From Epiperipatus broadwayi (lineage: Eukaryota; Onychophora; Udeonychophora; Euonychophora; Peripatidae), in the NCBI GenBank assembly GCA_028023455.1, contig JAQFVV010006271.1, forward strand, positions 3,184,673 through 3,248,672: a stretch of 64,000 bases of DNA, written 5' to 3'. Below, piece after piece: positions 14,315 through 25,694 of this stretch. Both the position numbers and the translations under genes were made by a program. The notes under the pieces were generated by a model. It was not told where the DNA came from. It made no database searches and saw only the letters and a program-made list of their open reading frames with translations. The first letter of the stretch is position 1. Each line of letters opens with the position of its first letter.

Positions 14315-16804
14315 TGAAACAGTAAGATTCGTATTCGAATCTTAAGTTTCACCTTTTTCTGTCTTCTCTCACTGACCGGTCTATCCCACCCAAATTTAAA
14401 CTTTCGATATCGAGTTGTGTGTGTAACAATATTAAAAATGTATAAATATGTGCAGAATTCAACATAAACATGCACACATTTTGATCTCAAATTAAAGGCT
14501 ATAAATACGGATAAAGTAATATAATTTAGATTTCTTTAGCTAAATAAATCTTGTGTAATATTAATCATTTATTTTGAATTTATAAATTTCGTATTTATTG
14601 CTTAGTTTGAATTTCATTAAATAATAATTCTAACAAAATCTGATGCAATAATTAATTAAAGTTAAAATAATTTTATTCCCTTTTGTCTTTGAAAATTTAA
14701 AAGCATCGTTCAGTGATAGATAACAAATTAATTATAGGAAAATTCCAAAAAAATGTAATTAACAAATGTAAAAAAAACAACAAAACAAACAATAGCACAG
14801 CAGATTTCTTTCTAATTAAAACCAGCAAAAGCATTGATTATCCTGAGGGCAAGATAAAGAAAACCTAAAAATATCTCAACAGAAAAAAATTAAAAGATCA
14901 AGATAAAAAAAGGAGGCCATCTTGGACTTTCTGGAGACTTTCACTTGAATTTTAGCTTTGCTCTCGAGTGGAGAGTCTAAAATATGTTAAAATAAATTTA
15001 TATTGCCAAGGTATGACCGAGTAAGCACCGAGATTATTCTCCATCGAGAGATGGCCCACCATATGCCAAACTTCACCTTGCCCATCGTAAAAATACCATA
15101 ATGACCTGCTGCCTGAAATAAACAAGAAAGCCGCTGCTGTTAAAATCAATAACAAAACCCAAAGACAAGAAAGAAAACTGCTAATCACGAACAATCTACT
15201 ATTAAACAAATGGACGAAAACATCTTATAAAACAGGTACCTGTGTGTGTATTCCAAATTATAGACTACTCTAGTGAATAAGCTATAGCTCATCTCCTACT
15301 ATTTGTCTAACTTCTAAATGTTAAAATTGTAATTTTGTGAACTAAGATTTGAGAATTAATGTAATTTGTAAATCTCTCGCATAATCTAGCTTACCTCCCT
15401 CTATCCTTCTTAGGTGTGTATTTCTCAAATCTACACTTTATTTATAAGTATCATTGAAATATTACCTTCTCATAATTGTCTTAGTTTTAAAGCTAAATCC
15501 ATAATCGCTTGAACATTGAATGCATGTCGAATTGTCATTAATATTTGCTTTATAAATAACTTAAATTTCATGTAAATCGAGATGCATTCAAAGAATCAGT
15601 TATTGTAATGTAGGTCTACTATGTCGTAACAGCTGGCATGCTCACTGTAATAAGTCCCCTTTTAGATATTTTTTATTATTAAATTTTAATGAATAATTAC
15701 GGAAATTTCATTTCTTTGAGAGTCACCAATTTTTCTTTCAGTCAACGTTGATAATGGGAGGCCGAGTTTGAAATTAGTTAAATATTACCATAATCTTTTA
15801 GATCTAATACATGTGTTACGTTTTGAAGCCACGATGGCCCATTCCACGCCGTGAATACTTCGGATTCTATAGGGTTGAATCAAACCCAGTCGTCCTACAC
15901 AAGTGGACATGATAATGTTTCCATAGGGCTTGATGACTGTCATGCAGCCAGCTGTCAAATTGCGACACGGACCACTTGTCCCTGGTTATGCTCATGTGAC
16001 ACCTTACCTCTTCGGGTCGAGGCAGAGACCAACCCGTAGCCCTTATAAACTTATTCACAGCATTGCAGTTTCAGTGCTGCCATTTTATTTCACCCTTCTA
16101 AAGCGTACCACGTGTTCCTTTATTTAGTTTATCATTCTCTATATCACTCCGCCTCGGCATTATCTTCGTCATCCACTCTCAAATAAATGTTCGCCCTTAG
16201 TTGTAAAATAAACATTTTATTAAATAAATGTATGTTCGCCGCCATGGATGACTTTTGCAATGCAAAGTATAAAGCCCCTACAGTACACATTAGAAATACT
16301 CACTCGGGAACCATAGGTAACTAGATTACACCTTCATATAAATGAATGCTCTGTATAAATAAATGTACTTTTATATATTTAGTAAAATTGCCAATTAGCT
16401 ATTGAAACTCTGAATATAAAATATGATTAATAACATTAATAATGTTTTTTATTATTAAATACGTAAATAAATAATTTTAACTGTACGTCTGTAGTCAAGT
16501 TTTCATTTATTCGATGCCCATTATATATATATTTCCTCGATTATATATGTAAATTAATATTCGTTTGATTGTTGGCCAACTCGGAAACAATACCATGAAT
16601 CTTGTGCATCTCCCTGACCACCGTGCCTAAAAAAGTGTTTACTTATGTCGCATCAGAGGCATTGTTCCGTAGATTGTATTGTGGAACTGAGAAACTATGT
16701 TCAAACTCGGTACCATGATTGGCTTCGCTACTCGATGGTGCTGCTGTTCTGTGTGGTGGTCGAATTCTGCACTATGTTAACGAGACACACGTGTTTTGAC
16801 TGTT

Positions 16805-16807
<3 letters not shown>
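14315..16807 (+). repeat. E1 3' LTR, 2493 bp
   Basis: Near-identical to 6544-9037, one base shorter, ending GTTACA just before an (AT)n tract. In the first 200 bp I count about seven mismatches to the 5' copy, mostly transitions; later blocks look closer. Confidence 0.95.

Positions 16808-16840
<33 letters not shown>
16808..16840. repeat. (AT)n tract between E1 and fold-back element FB1
   Basis: Right flank of E1, beginning AATATAT. It is also the left flank of the palindromic element at 16845, so the same tract touches two elements. Confidence 0.9.
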
Positions 16841-16844
<4 letters not shown>

Positions 16845-17460
16845 GAAATAATAAATTTAATGGTTTACAAACTATTACAAACAATCCTTAAATCTGCAGA
16901 AATACTTGCGGTTAATTTCTTAAACCTACCTGAACTGTCATTAAATTCAAAATCAAAAGTGGAAGCAAACATCATCAATTCAAATTTCTCAAATCTCATA
17001 TTTTAATGTTAGCAGTTTGTCAACTTATTAATGCATTTTATTACTGTTTATAAAAATTGCCTCTTTAATTTTTCTTTAACAATGGTTTCTCTCTTCATAA
17101 AAAATCAAAATAGTGATGATTTAATATCTTCTTCAGTTTTTTTTGATCACGAAAAAACATGTAAATATAAATTTAAATTTGATTTTGAAAATTTGAAAAT
17201 TCTTCATGAAGAGAGAAACCATTGTAAAAGAAAAATTAAAGTGGCAATTTTTATAAACAGGAATAAAATGCATGTAATAAATCCACAAGCTGCTAACATT
17301 AAAAGAAGAGATTCATGGAATTTGAAATGATGAAGTTTCCTTCTGCTTTTGATTTTAAATTTAATGGCAGCTGAGGCAGGTTTAAGAAATTAACAGAAAG
17401 TACTTCTGTGGATTTAAGGATTGTTTGTAATAGTTTGTAAACCATTAAATTTATTATTTC
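16845..17460. mobile_element. FB1: 616-bp fold-back (palindromic) element
   Basis: The sequence GAAATAATAAATTTAATGG at the left end returns as its reverse complement at the right end (to 17460). The match continues inward almost to the centre: 16845-17098 pairs with 17206-17460, leaving a spacer of about 107 bp. Mismatches are scattered and small indels occur. The right flank (17461-17505) is found again, inverted, at 43272-43310, so the true terminus reaches the (AT)n at 17505. There is no transposase. The 99-codon open frame at 17031-17330 lies inside the palindrome. A non-autonomous fold-back or MITE-like element is the best description; the family is not recognised. Confidence 0.75.
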
Positions 17461-17512
17461 AATTATAATTACAATTTTGTTTTTAATTAACAGACATTTT
17501 ATTTATATATAT

Positions 17513-17912
17513 ATGAAAAACAAAAAACACAAGTTAAAAACTTGCATATGCTTGTATTTATGACTATAGATGGCGTTATACCAAAAACACCTTCAAGCGT
17601 TTGTTTACATAAACATCAGAGCGAGTATTTCACTATCTCTAACTTAATTTCCACTTTCATATCATGATTTCAAACTGTTTCTTAAACGCTCAGAGTTTGT
17701 GTTTTAGATCTAGTTTCTTAATCCTGTCCTTCACTGATGATAGCAAATAGCTTGAAATCATGATATGAAGGTGGAAATTAAGTTAGAGATAGTGAAATAC
17801 TCACTCTGACATTTATGTAAACAAACGCTTGAATGTGTTTTTGGTATAATGCCATCTATAGTCATAAATACAAGCGTATGCAAGTTTTTAACTTGTGTTT
17901 TTTGTTTTTCAT
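17513..17912. mobile_element. FB2: inverted repeat with 161-bp arms and 78-bp loop
   Basis: Arms 17513-17673 and 17752-17912 are equal in length and reverse-complementary with few mismatches, enclosing 17674-17751. It starts directly after a short (AT)n at 17505-17512 that ends FB1. No coding capacity: the minus open frame at 17758-17940 is a by-product of the arm. Confidence 0.8.
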
Positions 17913-18074
17913 AAATGTACCTTTGAGGTCTTTCTTGCAATGATATATATTGCAGAGACTTCTACTACGTGGTGATGCTGAACTGATATCAGACCCATGT
18001 AGCTATCTGGCATGTGATGCTGAGTTTGAAGACATTACATGTCTAAAAGATTCACGCTTGAAAGCTGAATAGAA

Positions 18075-18266
18075 ACTGTTTCTTAAATGCTCAGATTTTG
18101 TGTTTTAGATCTAGTTTCTTAATCCTGTCCTTCACTGATGATAGCAAATAGCTTGAAATCATGATATGAAGGTGGAAATTAAGTTAGAGATAGTGAAATA
18201 CTCACACTGACATTTATGTAAACAAATGTTTGAAGGTGTTTTTGGTATAACGCCATCTATAGTCAT
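18075..18266. repeat. Direct copy of the FB2 loop plus right arm
   Basis: 18075-18266 repeats 17674-17865 in the same orientation with a few substitutions, then breaks off in an (AT)n tract (18263-18283). About 160 bp of unrelated sequence (17913-18074) separates it from FB2. Confidence 0.8.
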
Positions 18267-18283
18267 ATATATATATATATAGT

Positions 18284-19063
18284 ACTGGACAATACTCATC
18301 CCTGTTCTGACTTTAGCTTACATATCAGACATGAGGTGATAGTAGCTCTTGGGGTGAGATACAATTATTAATTTTAATAAATCTAATTTTTATTAATAGA
18401 TTATGAATTCAGCAAGATCTGGACATATTTATTTTATTACCTTGCCAAAGATTGTCAAAAGATTAATGGTTGTATAACTTTGAAAGAGCATGAATAATAC
18501 ACATCTTTGCATGCCACTCTCAAACAAAGAAATTTCCTGACTGGAAGGATGTATAACCGACAACCCCTTATCTAACATATAACAACTCTCTAAGGTCCAA
18601 TAAAGTTGTATCCCATTTGCTGGCCTCAGTCCTTTTATCTCATGTGACATATAAAGAAATTTAAAAAGTCACTCACAGAAATATATTTGTTTGAATTATA
18701 CTTTCAGAAAAAAAAAAATAAATATAATGTGTACCACTAAATAAGATATAAAATATTTATTTCACATATCAATTAATATGCTTAAATTCCCAATTCCCCA
18801 TCACCAATTACATAAATAACAGAAAATAAATGATTTAATCCATTCCCTTAATTAATTCATAAAAAATGTTTGGATGAAGTGATCTGAGTTCTATACCCAC
18901 ACATAGAAATTAGACAATAATAATATTACAACAAAAAAGAATATGAGATCATTAAATAATCGGCTATACATGTATGCTCATTTCTGCAGTTTAATAATAT
19001 TTTAAAATAGTGCATTAATATAAACTTAAATATATCAAGACATAAAATAACACCATCATTTTA
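18284..19063. other. No recognisable feature
   Basis: AT-rich single-copy-looking sequence. The 73-codon minus frame at 18429-18650 resembles nothing I know. Confidence 0.5.
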
Positions 19064-20307
19064 TGTTCATCAACTTAAAAAAATTCTTAAAGATAGAAGG
19101 GAAAAGAAAGCTATTAGTTCTATTGTTGGGGCTTTGATAGTGAAGGTATTTTATGCTATCTATTCTGCTGATCAATTGGAATGTTTCTTTGGGATTTTAA
19201 AATAAAATATGAAGTAAAAGAAGAGAACATTAAATGAGTGAACTGAGACTTTAAAAAAAACTATAAATTATGGACTTTCCTTTTGCTTAAATTAATTTGA
19301 TTTCTGCCGAAGTCAAAACCTAATCTATAAGTTTAAAATTCGGCTCAGACTCGTCAATAGTAAAAATCATAAAATTACATAAAAAAAAAGAAAAAAGTGC
19401 AAAAAGAAAATGTTGAGTGGCTAGATCTAACATAACTTTTCCTTTTGGGACCCTTTTCCTATTATCACCTGGAACTGCCTTGTAAATGCCGGACATAGAG
19501 AGCTATCCAAGGAGAATGGAATGGAAGAAGACCACAGACAAACCACAATGAATATAAAGTTAAATATTCCACCCTCACAGGATCTACACTGATCGATCAG
19601 GGTAAATAGGCTTTTTTTATTATAATTTTAAGAGACATTTGCTTAATAGAATTTAAAAAAAAAAGAAACCTTTTCACTTCAAATATCTCAAAGTTTCAGC
19701 AATAGAAAGGGGGGATATGTAGTCTTTAAGTAGATGTATTTACTAATTCAAATTAATTTATATTATATTGTTTTTTTTTATTATTTATTTTTTTTGGGTT
19801 ACGTTTTATTAATTAAACTTACCTTTAGTTTTTATGATTGTTGTTCTTATAATGTATAGATATGAATAAGAAAAATTGTATACTCGATCTAAGGATAAGT
19901 AAAAATCTAAGAAGAAAAGATTTAACATTAGAAAGAGGAGGTTTGAATGCATTTGTTTTTAACAAACACATTCTTATAGTAAGTTGCTCTTGAGTTCACT
20001 CATAGTTATATACCATGATATTTGATGAAAATATTGTATAATTGGTAAAGTGACGGTCCATATTCCTTTTTGTTTTTTTTTGTTTATTATAGTTAATTTT
20101 TAAAATTCATTTTATAATCTTTTGGTCCATTAAAATAAAATTATTTTAAGATTTACATTTGGCGATTGCCATTCATAAATAAATTAACCGTTATTATAAA
20201 AATTTTATAATACGGTCTAGGCATAAATGCTTGGTGGTGCCCTCGAACAGCCACCGTATGCTGCAATCTCATGAAATTTCAGAGTGTAACAAAATGTTTT
20301 TGTTATA
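19064..20307 (+). repeat. E3 5' LTR, about 1.24 kb
   Basis: Matches 21731-23105 from about 19080 onward (for example the shared block around AGATAGAAGGGAAAA). The end at 20307 is set by the TGTTATA/TGTTACA equivalence; the TG start is a guess from alignment. Confidence 0.7.
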
Positions 20308-20309
20308 GA

Positions 20310-20325
20310 AGGTAGCAGTGGGTGG
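20310..20325 (+). other. E3 possible primer-binding site
   Basis: AGGTAGCAGTGGGTGG lies 2 nt after the LTR. It resembles the complement of initiator tRNA-Met (TGGTAGCAGAGGATGG) with three mismatches, unlike the tRNA-Lys-like sites of E1, E2 and E4. Weak, because the element is decayed. Confidence 0.35.
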
Positions 20326-20457
20326 AATATAAGAAAATGGTGTCTCAACGTGTAGGGCTTGTTAACTAAATAAACGGCTTGAAATTAGGGTAAAAGTAGA
20401 GTAAGGCAGGTTCGGGTGGTTCAAGCAGGGAGAGAGAGTCCCAGTGGGGAGAGTTTT

Positions 20458-21471
20458 ATGTTTGAAACAAAGAGAAAAAAAAATAGAATGAGTGAAGATG
20501 AAAGTACCATAGAAAGCCTGATGGTGACATTTAAAAACCCCAAGCATTATCAGTTCGAAGAAATACTAAAAGCTATTGCTAAGCTAAAAGAAATAGTAAT
20601 CAAAGATAGGAAAGAAATTAAAGAAATGAAAGTAATGATTCAAGACCTCAGAAAAGACATAAATGAATTTAAAAAGAATGAAGAAAAGAGAAATGGTGAA
20701 AAAAAAGATGAAGGGGATATAGTAAGCGCAGGTTACGTAGTTAATAAGGTTACGAAAGAAAAGATCGAAAGTGAAGGGACACTTAATGAAGCAGAGGAAG
20801 AAGCTAAATCTGAAAGGCCAGTATTAGCAAAGTTTATCCAAATAAGAGTATTTAAAAGTGATGGGATTGAAAACCCATTCGATTATTTGGATAGTTCAAA
20901 TTGATTTTTTTTATTTCCATAAGTCAAATGAAAAGGAGGTCATTATAGCAACGAGCCATTTAAGAGGCCCTGCTCAAGAATGGTGAAAGGTGGTGAACTA
21001 TAACCCTCAAACATTCCAAGAATACAAAATGAAGATTCTCAGAGGTTTCTGGAGCGTGGAAAAATAAGAGGCTATACGTATGAAAACATCATGGGAAAGA
21101 TATAGAGCGGATAGAAATGAAACTTATAGCCAGTTTTTCAACAACAGGTAGCAAAACATAGAGCACTGGAGGCTTACCTGATGAATCAATTCCAGATTGT
21201 AAGGACTATAAGATATAATCTTCCAATGGGGGTTCAGCGTAAGTCGGCTGAGAACCGACATTTATCAATAGAGGAAGCATTAGAGATATTAGGCAATATG
21301 GAGTATAGTGAGCCAGAAGAAGAGGAAGATTCTAAAGTTAGGTGGGGAAATTGTAATGAACCTGTGGGAAAGAGTAACTATAATCCTAAGAAGAATGGGA
21401 AAAGACTTTACGGCGTAATTAAAAGTTTTTTTTTAATTTTTTTGTTTTTGGAAAAGTGTGCAATGAGCTAG
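20458..21471 (+). pseudogene. E3 Gag remnant
   Basis: ATG 20458 opens a frame to 20904. It has a Lys/Glu-rich coiled coil (roughly 20530-20720) and then the start of the same capsid domain as E1 and E2 (FIQIRVFKSDG here, IIQIKIFKGET in E1, FLKIKIFEGQT in E2). Capsid similarity continues to about 21310 but is split by a frameshift after 20890 in a T-rich run and by several stops. The last recognisable piece (21181-21471) aligns with the RHNLP region of E2. It then runs into a T-run and stops. Nothing after Gag is present. Confidence 0.75.
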
Positions 21472-21493
21472 TATTTTTGTGTCAGATCATACT

Positions 21494-21496
<3 letters not shown>

Positions 21497-21582
<86 letters not shown>
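21497..21582. repeat. (AT)n tract inside E3
   Basis: About 85 bp of AT dinucleotide with one TTT interruption, between the gag remnant and the 3' LTR. Confidence 0.9.
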
Positions 21583-21585
<3 letters not shown>

Positions 21586-21730
21586 CATATTTTGTAAAAA
21601 TATAAATATTGTTTTATAATACATAATTTAAAAAAAAAAAAAATTAAAACTTAATTTTAAAATGGAGTTTTTGAGAAGGTAAAATAAGTTAGATCAAGAT
21701 CTTGCATGTTTTTGATAAAAGTTTGTCTTT

Positions 21731-23105
21731 TGTTTAGTCTTTAACAAATTCTTAAAGATAGAAGGGAAAATAAAGCAATTAGTTCTATTGTTGGGGCTTT
21801 GATAGTGAAGGTATTTTATGCTATGTATTCCACTGATCAATTGGAATGTTTCTTTGGGATTTTAAAATAAAAAATGAAATAAAAAAGAGAACATTAAAGG
21901 TGTGAACTGAGACTTTAAAAAAAAACTATAAATTACAGACTTTCCTTTTGTTTAAATTAATTGGATTCCTGCTGAGGTCAATACCTAATCTATAAGTTTA
22001 AAATTCGGCTCAGACTCATCAATAGTAAAAATCATAAAATTACATAAAAAAATAAGAAGAAAGCGCAAAGAGAAAATGTTGAGTGGCTAGATCTAACAGA
22101 ACTTTCCCTTTTGGGAACCTCTTCTTATTACCCACCTGGAACTGCCTTGTAAATGCCAGACATAGAGATCTAGCCAAGGAGAATGGACTGGAAGAAGACC
22201 ACGGACAAACCACAATGAATATAAAGTGAAATATTCCACCCACACAGGATCTACACTGATTGATCAGGGTAAATAGACTTTTTTTACTATAATTACAAGA
22301 GACATTTGCGTAATAGAATTTAAAAAAAGAAAGAAAAACCTTCACTTCAAATATCTCAAAGTTTCAGCAATAGAAAGGGAGAGATATGTAGTCTTTAAGT
22401 AGATGTATTTATTAATTCAAATTAATCCATATTATATTGTCTTTTTTTTGGGGGGGGTTACCTTCTATTAATTAAACCTACCTTTAGTTTCTATGATTGT
22501 TGTTCTTATGATGTATATGTATGAATAAGAAAAATTGTATACTCGATCTAAGGATAAGTAAAAATTTAAGATGAAAAGATTTAACATTAGAAAGCGGAGG
22601 TTTGAATGTGTTTGTTTTTAACAAACACATTCTTATAGTAGGTTTCCCTTGAGTTCACTCATAGTTATATACCATGATATTTGATGAAAATTTTGTATAA
22701 TTGGTAAAGTGATGGCACATGTTCCTTTGAGAACAATATATGTTAATACTTGATTAGAAAGAAAAAGGATCGGGAGGGTTTGATTCTACAAGTACGAGGG
22801 AAGGGAATAACCAACAAATAGAATAAAGCTATAATAAATATTTCAACAATAGTGAAGTGTCAATTTGTTTTTTTTTTTTTGTTTATTATAATTAATTCTT
22901 ATATTTCATTTTATAATCTTTTGGTCCATTAATAGAAAATTATTTTAAGATTTACATTTGGTGATTGCTGTTCATAAATAAATTAACTGTTATTATAGAA
23001 ATTTTATAATACGGTCTAGGCAGAAATGCTTGGTGGCGCCCTCAAATGACCACTGTATGTTGCAATCTCATGAAATGTAAGAGCGTAACAAAATGTTTTG
23101 TTACA
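21731..23105 (+). repeat. E3 3' LTR, about 1.38 kb
   Basis: Direct repeat of 19064-20307, but with about 120 extra bases at roughly 22722-22855 that the 5' copy lacks. It ends TTGTTACA at 23105. Confidence 0.75.
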
Positions 23106-23158
23106 GCACTTATTCACCACTGACACAGTATGATTTAATTACTTGTGTCCATTCAGTC

Positions 23159-23161
<3 letters not shown>

Positions 23162-23217
<56 letters not shown>
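23162..23217. repeat. (AT)n microsatellite
   Basis: 56 bp of pure AT dinucleotide, about 55 bp beyond the E3 3' LTR. Confidence 0.9.
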
Positions 23218-23221
<4 letters not shown>

Positions 23222-24060
23222 AAGAATGCTGTTTCACATGTGTATTTATTCTAAAAGCTATTTACCCCCCCCACCTTTAAAAAAAAACAGCAAATGTATA
23301 AAAAAGTCGATCTTATATTTTTTCTAGAAAAATATAGCAAAAAGTTTAGTTTATGACTTTATAAGAAAATCACTATTTTCTATAACTGAGAAAAAATAAA
23401 GTGAAACCTTCATTATTGATTTCATAATTTTAGATTATGATTTAAATATATCACTCCTATTTATTTAAAGTTGGCATTTATTAAAAATATTACATTTTTA
23501 ATTTTTGGAATGATGTTGTCATATTAAGTGTGATAATAGCTTGAGGCAGTTTTAATAAATTGGAAAGCATGGCTAATCCTTATGATCTGTTATCTATCCT
23601 GCTAAAAGTAGATTGTCCAATCCTTAAGAAGAAAAAATGTACTCAGGCTTAAATGAGTACTGTATAACAAATCAGATACAGTGGGCTCAGCTGTTTAATC
23701 AATACAAAGATCAGGATATAATTAGATGAGTTTGATGTCCACAACAGTTTTTTCAAAGAGTTTTTTAAAGAGATTTTGTAGAGATAGTTTTAAAGTAGAT
23801 TTTAAAGAAGATAAGATTTTAATTTGAAAAAAGATATTTAAGAGCCATTAAAGAACTACGGTTAATGGTGGAAAAAGAAGACATTAATCAGGAAATAATA
23901 ATGTTGGAAGGCTAAGCAATAACAGCTTCTTTTCTTCATCCAAAAGCCATGGTACTCCAAGATTTGCCTGGGTAAACATCATGAAAGTGAATGATGCCAT
24001 TCAGCTTATATAAAATGACCCAATTTTGATGGAACAGACTGGATAAAAAAATGAAGGTAA
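23218..24060. other. No recognisable feature
   Basis: AT-rich sequence with stops in all frames. Nothing identified. Confidence 0.5.
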
Positions 24061-24064
24061 CAAT

Positions 24065-24372
24065 TTTATTTAATATTTATATGTGTTTATAAAAGACCAA
24101 ACAAAACATCTTTCTAAAAAAAGAAATTTATGAATAAAGTTAGCTACATAAAAATACCTTTTATTAGTAATAAATTGTAAATACTAGATGTCTTAAATGT
24201 CGATAATCAAAAGGCGTTTTAATCAATACTTATATGTGTTTATAAAAGATAAAACAAAACATTTTTCTTAAACAGAAAAAAAAAGAAAATTATGAATAAA
24301 TCTAGCTATAGAAATATGTTTTATTAAAGATAAATTATAAATACTAAAATACCTATAATCAAAATGCATTTT
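24065..24372. repeat. Two tandem copies of a 153-bp unit
   Basis: ATATGTGTTTATAAAAGA and the sequence after it recur 153 bp later (about 24080 and 24233). The copies share most of their length with scattered changes and small A-run differences. Confidence 0.7.
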
Positions 24373-24599
24373 TAATAAGGATAGACTTCTCATCTACAGA
24401 TACACTTTAATTGAAATAAACTAAAAAAATGAACACTTGTAATGATTGATATTATTGATTTACAAATAAGTATACCTAGAAGAGCCAGAAATACTGAGCT
24501 ATTACATATAACTCAAACTGGCTAATAAATAAATGCAGCTGCTGATCAACTTATATGAAGAAATATACATTTGCGACAGACCAAATAATAATGGTTATT

Positions 24600-24960
24600 C
24601 TATATCACTAAATAAAAAATACAAATGCTTACAGGCATCTCGATGGTATATAAATAAAATAATGAAAGACTATATGGATTATAAATGCTTACCTGCATAT
24701 TGGTATTATGTGAGAAAAGTAATGAAACTTATGCACATAGATGCACATTTACACTGTCTGGATTATGAATAGTCCACAAACCCTGAATTGTTTACATTAC
24801 CTGATTTAATAGATTAGAAATAAAATGATGAAATACTATATGGATTATTAATGCTTACCTGCATATTGGTATTATGTGAAGAAAATAATGAAACATATGA
24901 GCACCAATGTACATTGATACTTGACTGAATTATAGAAACCTTACAGATCTGGAATAGCTC
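24600..24960. repeat. Tandem copies of a 165-bp unit
   Basis: ACTATATGGATTAT followed by AATGCTTACCTGCATATTGG occurs near 24669 and 24834 (165 bp apart). A weaker partial copy lies around 24620. The 79-codon frame at 24533-24772 is inside this repeat and is not considered a gene. Confidence 0.65.
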
Positions 24961-25630
24961 ATCTTACCTATTTACCTACCAAAAAAGGATGTACAGATAT
25001 GGAATAAAGAGTTGAAAAATATTCATGCAGTATTGGTAGGCGTCTACTTGATAAAAAACCCTTTGAATTTTTTACCTAAGATAAATCACAATGAGCCATT
25101 ATTTGAAATGAAGGATGAACTTTATTAGAATGACTTGTAAATGAACTATTGATCAATAAACTGCTTCTAACCTTTTCATAAATGAACTGAAAATGAGTCA
25201 TCAAATTGATATAAATGAACCTTATTAGAAGGACATGCAAATTAATTTGTTAAATAAAATTGTTGTTACTTAAAATTAATTTTATTTTTCCAATTGCTCA
25301 ATTCAATATTTTTTTATTGGATCACTCATCATTCACTGCATTTGTTCATGAGAATCTCATGCCTCCTGAGCTATGTCTGGCATAACTAGACCTAAGTAAA
25401 TCAGGTTGTTGTGAGATGGAAATCTAGTGGCACCGTTTGGAAAACCAAACATAGAAATATCTAGATGCTTCCAGTCTCTATGGTGTTACATCCTCTGATG
25501 AGCAGAAAATATTGCTGTAGGGGGGGGTAACATCTGCATTGGGAAATGTCAATCAATAGTCCCTTCCTGCAACAAGCTCATCACAAAATTGTTACAACCG
25601 AGATAATAAAGGGGTTGTATGATGGTCCGG

Positions 25631-25635
<5 letters not shown>
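24961..25635. other. No recognisable gene; weak local repeat
   Basis: Two loosely similar blocks (about 25085-25145 and 25195-25250, sharing ATGAACTTTATTAGAA-like text) suggest another small duplication. The stretch at 25330-25620 is less AT-rich than its surroundings but unidentified. Confidence 0.45.

Positions 25636-25691
<56 letters not shown>
25636..25691. repeat. (AT)n microsatellite at E2 left flank
   Basis: 56 bp of AT dinucleotide ending ATAT directly at the E2 LTR boundary (TG at 25692). Confidence 0.9.

Positions 25692-25694
<3 letters not shown>

Larger units (their letters stand above)
19064..23105 (+). mobile_element. E3: decayed, internally deleted Gypsy element
   Basis: Two direct repeats (19064-20307 and 21731-23105) enclose about 1.4 kb with only a damaged gag. 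The LTRs differ much more than those of E1 or E2, so E3 is older. Both LTRs end in a TGTTACA-like motif (TGTTATA in the left copy), as in E1. No protease, RT, RNase H or integrase remains. No convincing target duplication was found. The left LTR boundary is approximate. Confidence 0.75.

Noticed and set aside
17031-17330. 99-codon open frame inside FB1
   Set aside because: It spans both arms of a palindrome, so its sequence is dictated by the inverted repeat; no family resemblance.
24065-24960. CRISPR-like or phage-like repeat array
   Set aside because: Units are long, few and diverged, the spacing is tandem, and the setting is eukaryotic.
25495-25520. CTGATGAGCAGAAA resembling a hammerhead core
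   Set aside because: There is no room for a stem between the two boxes and no flanking complementarity.
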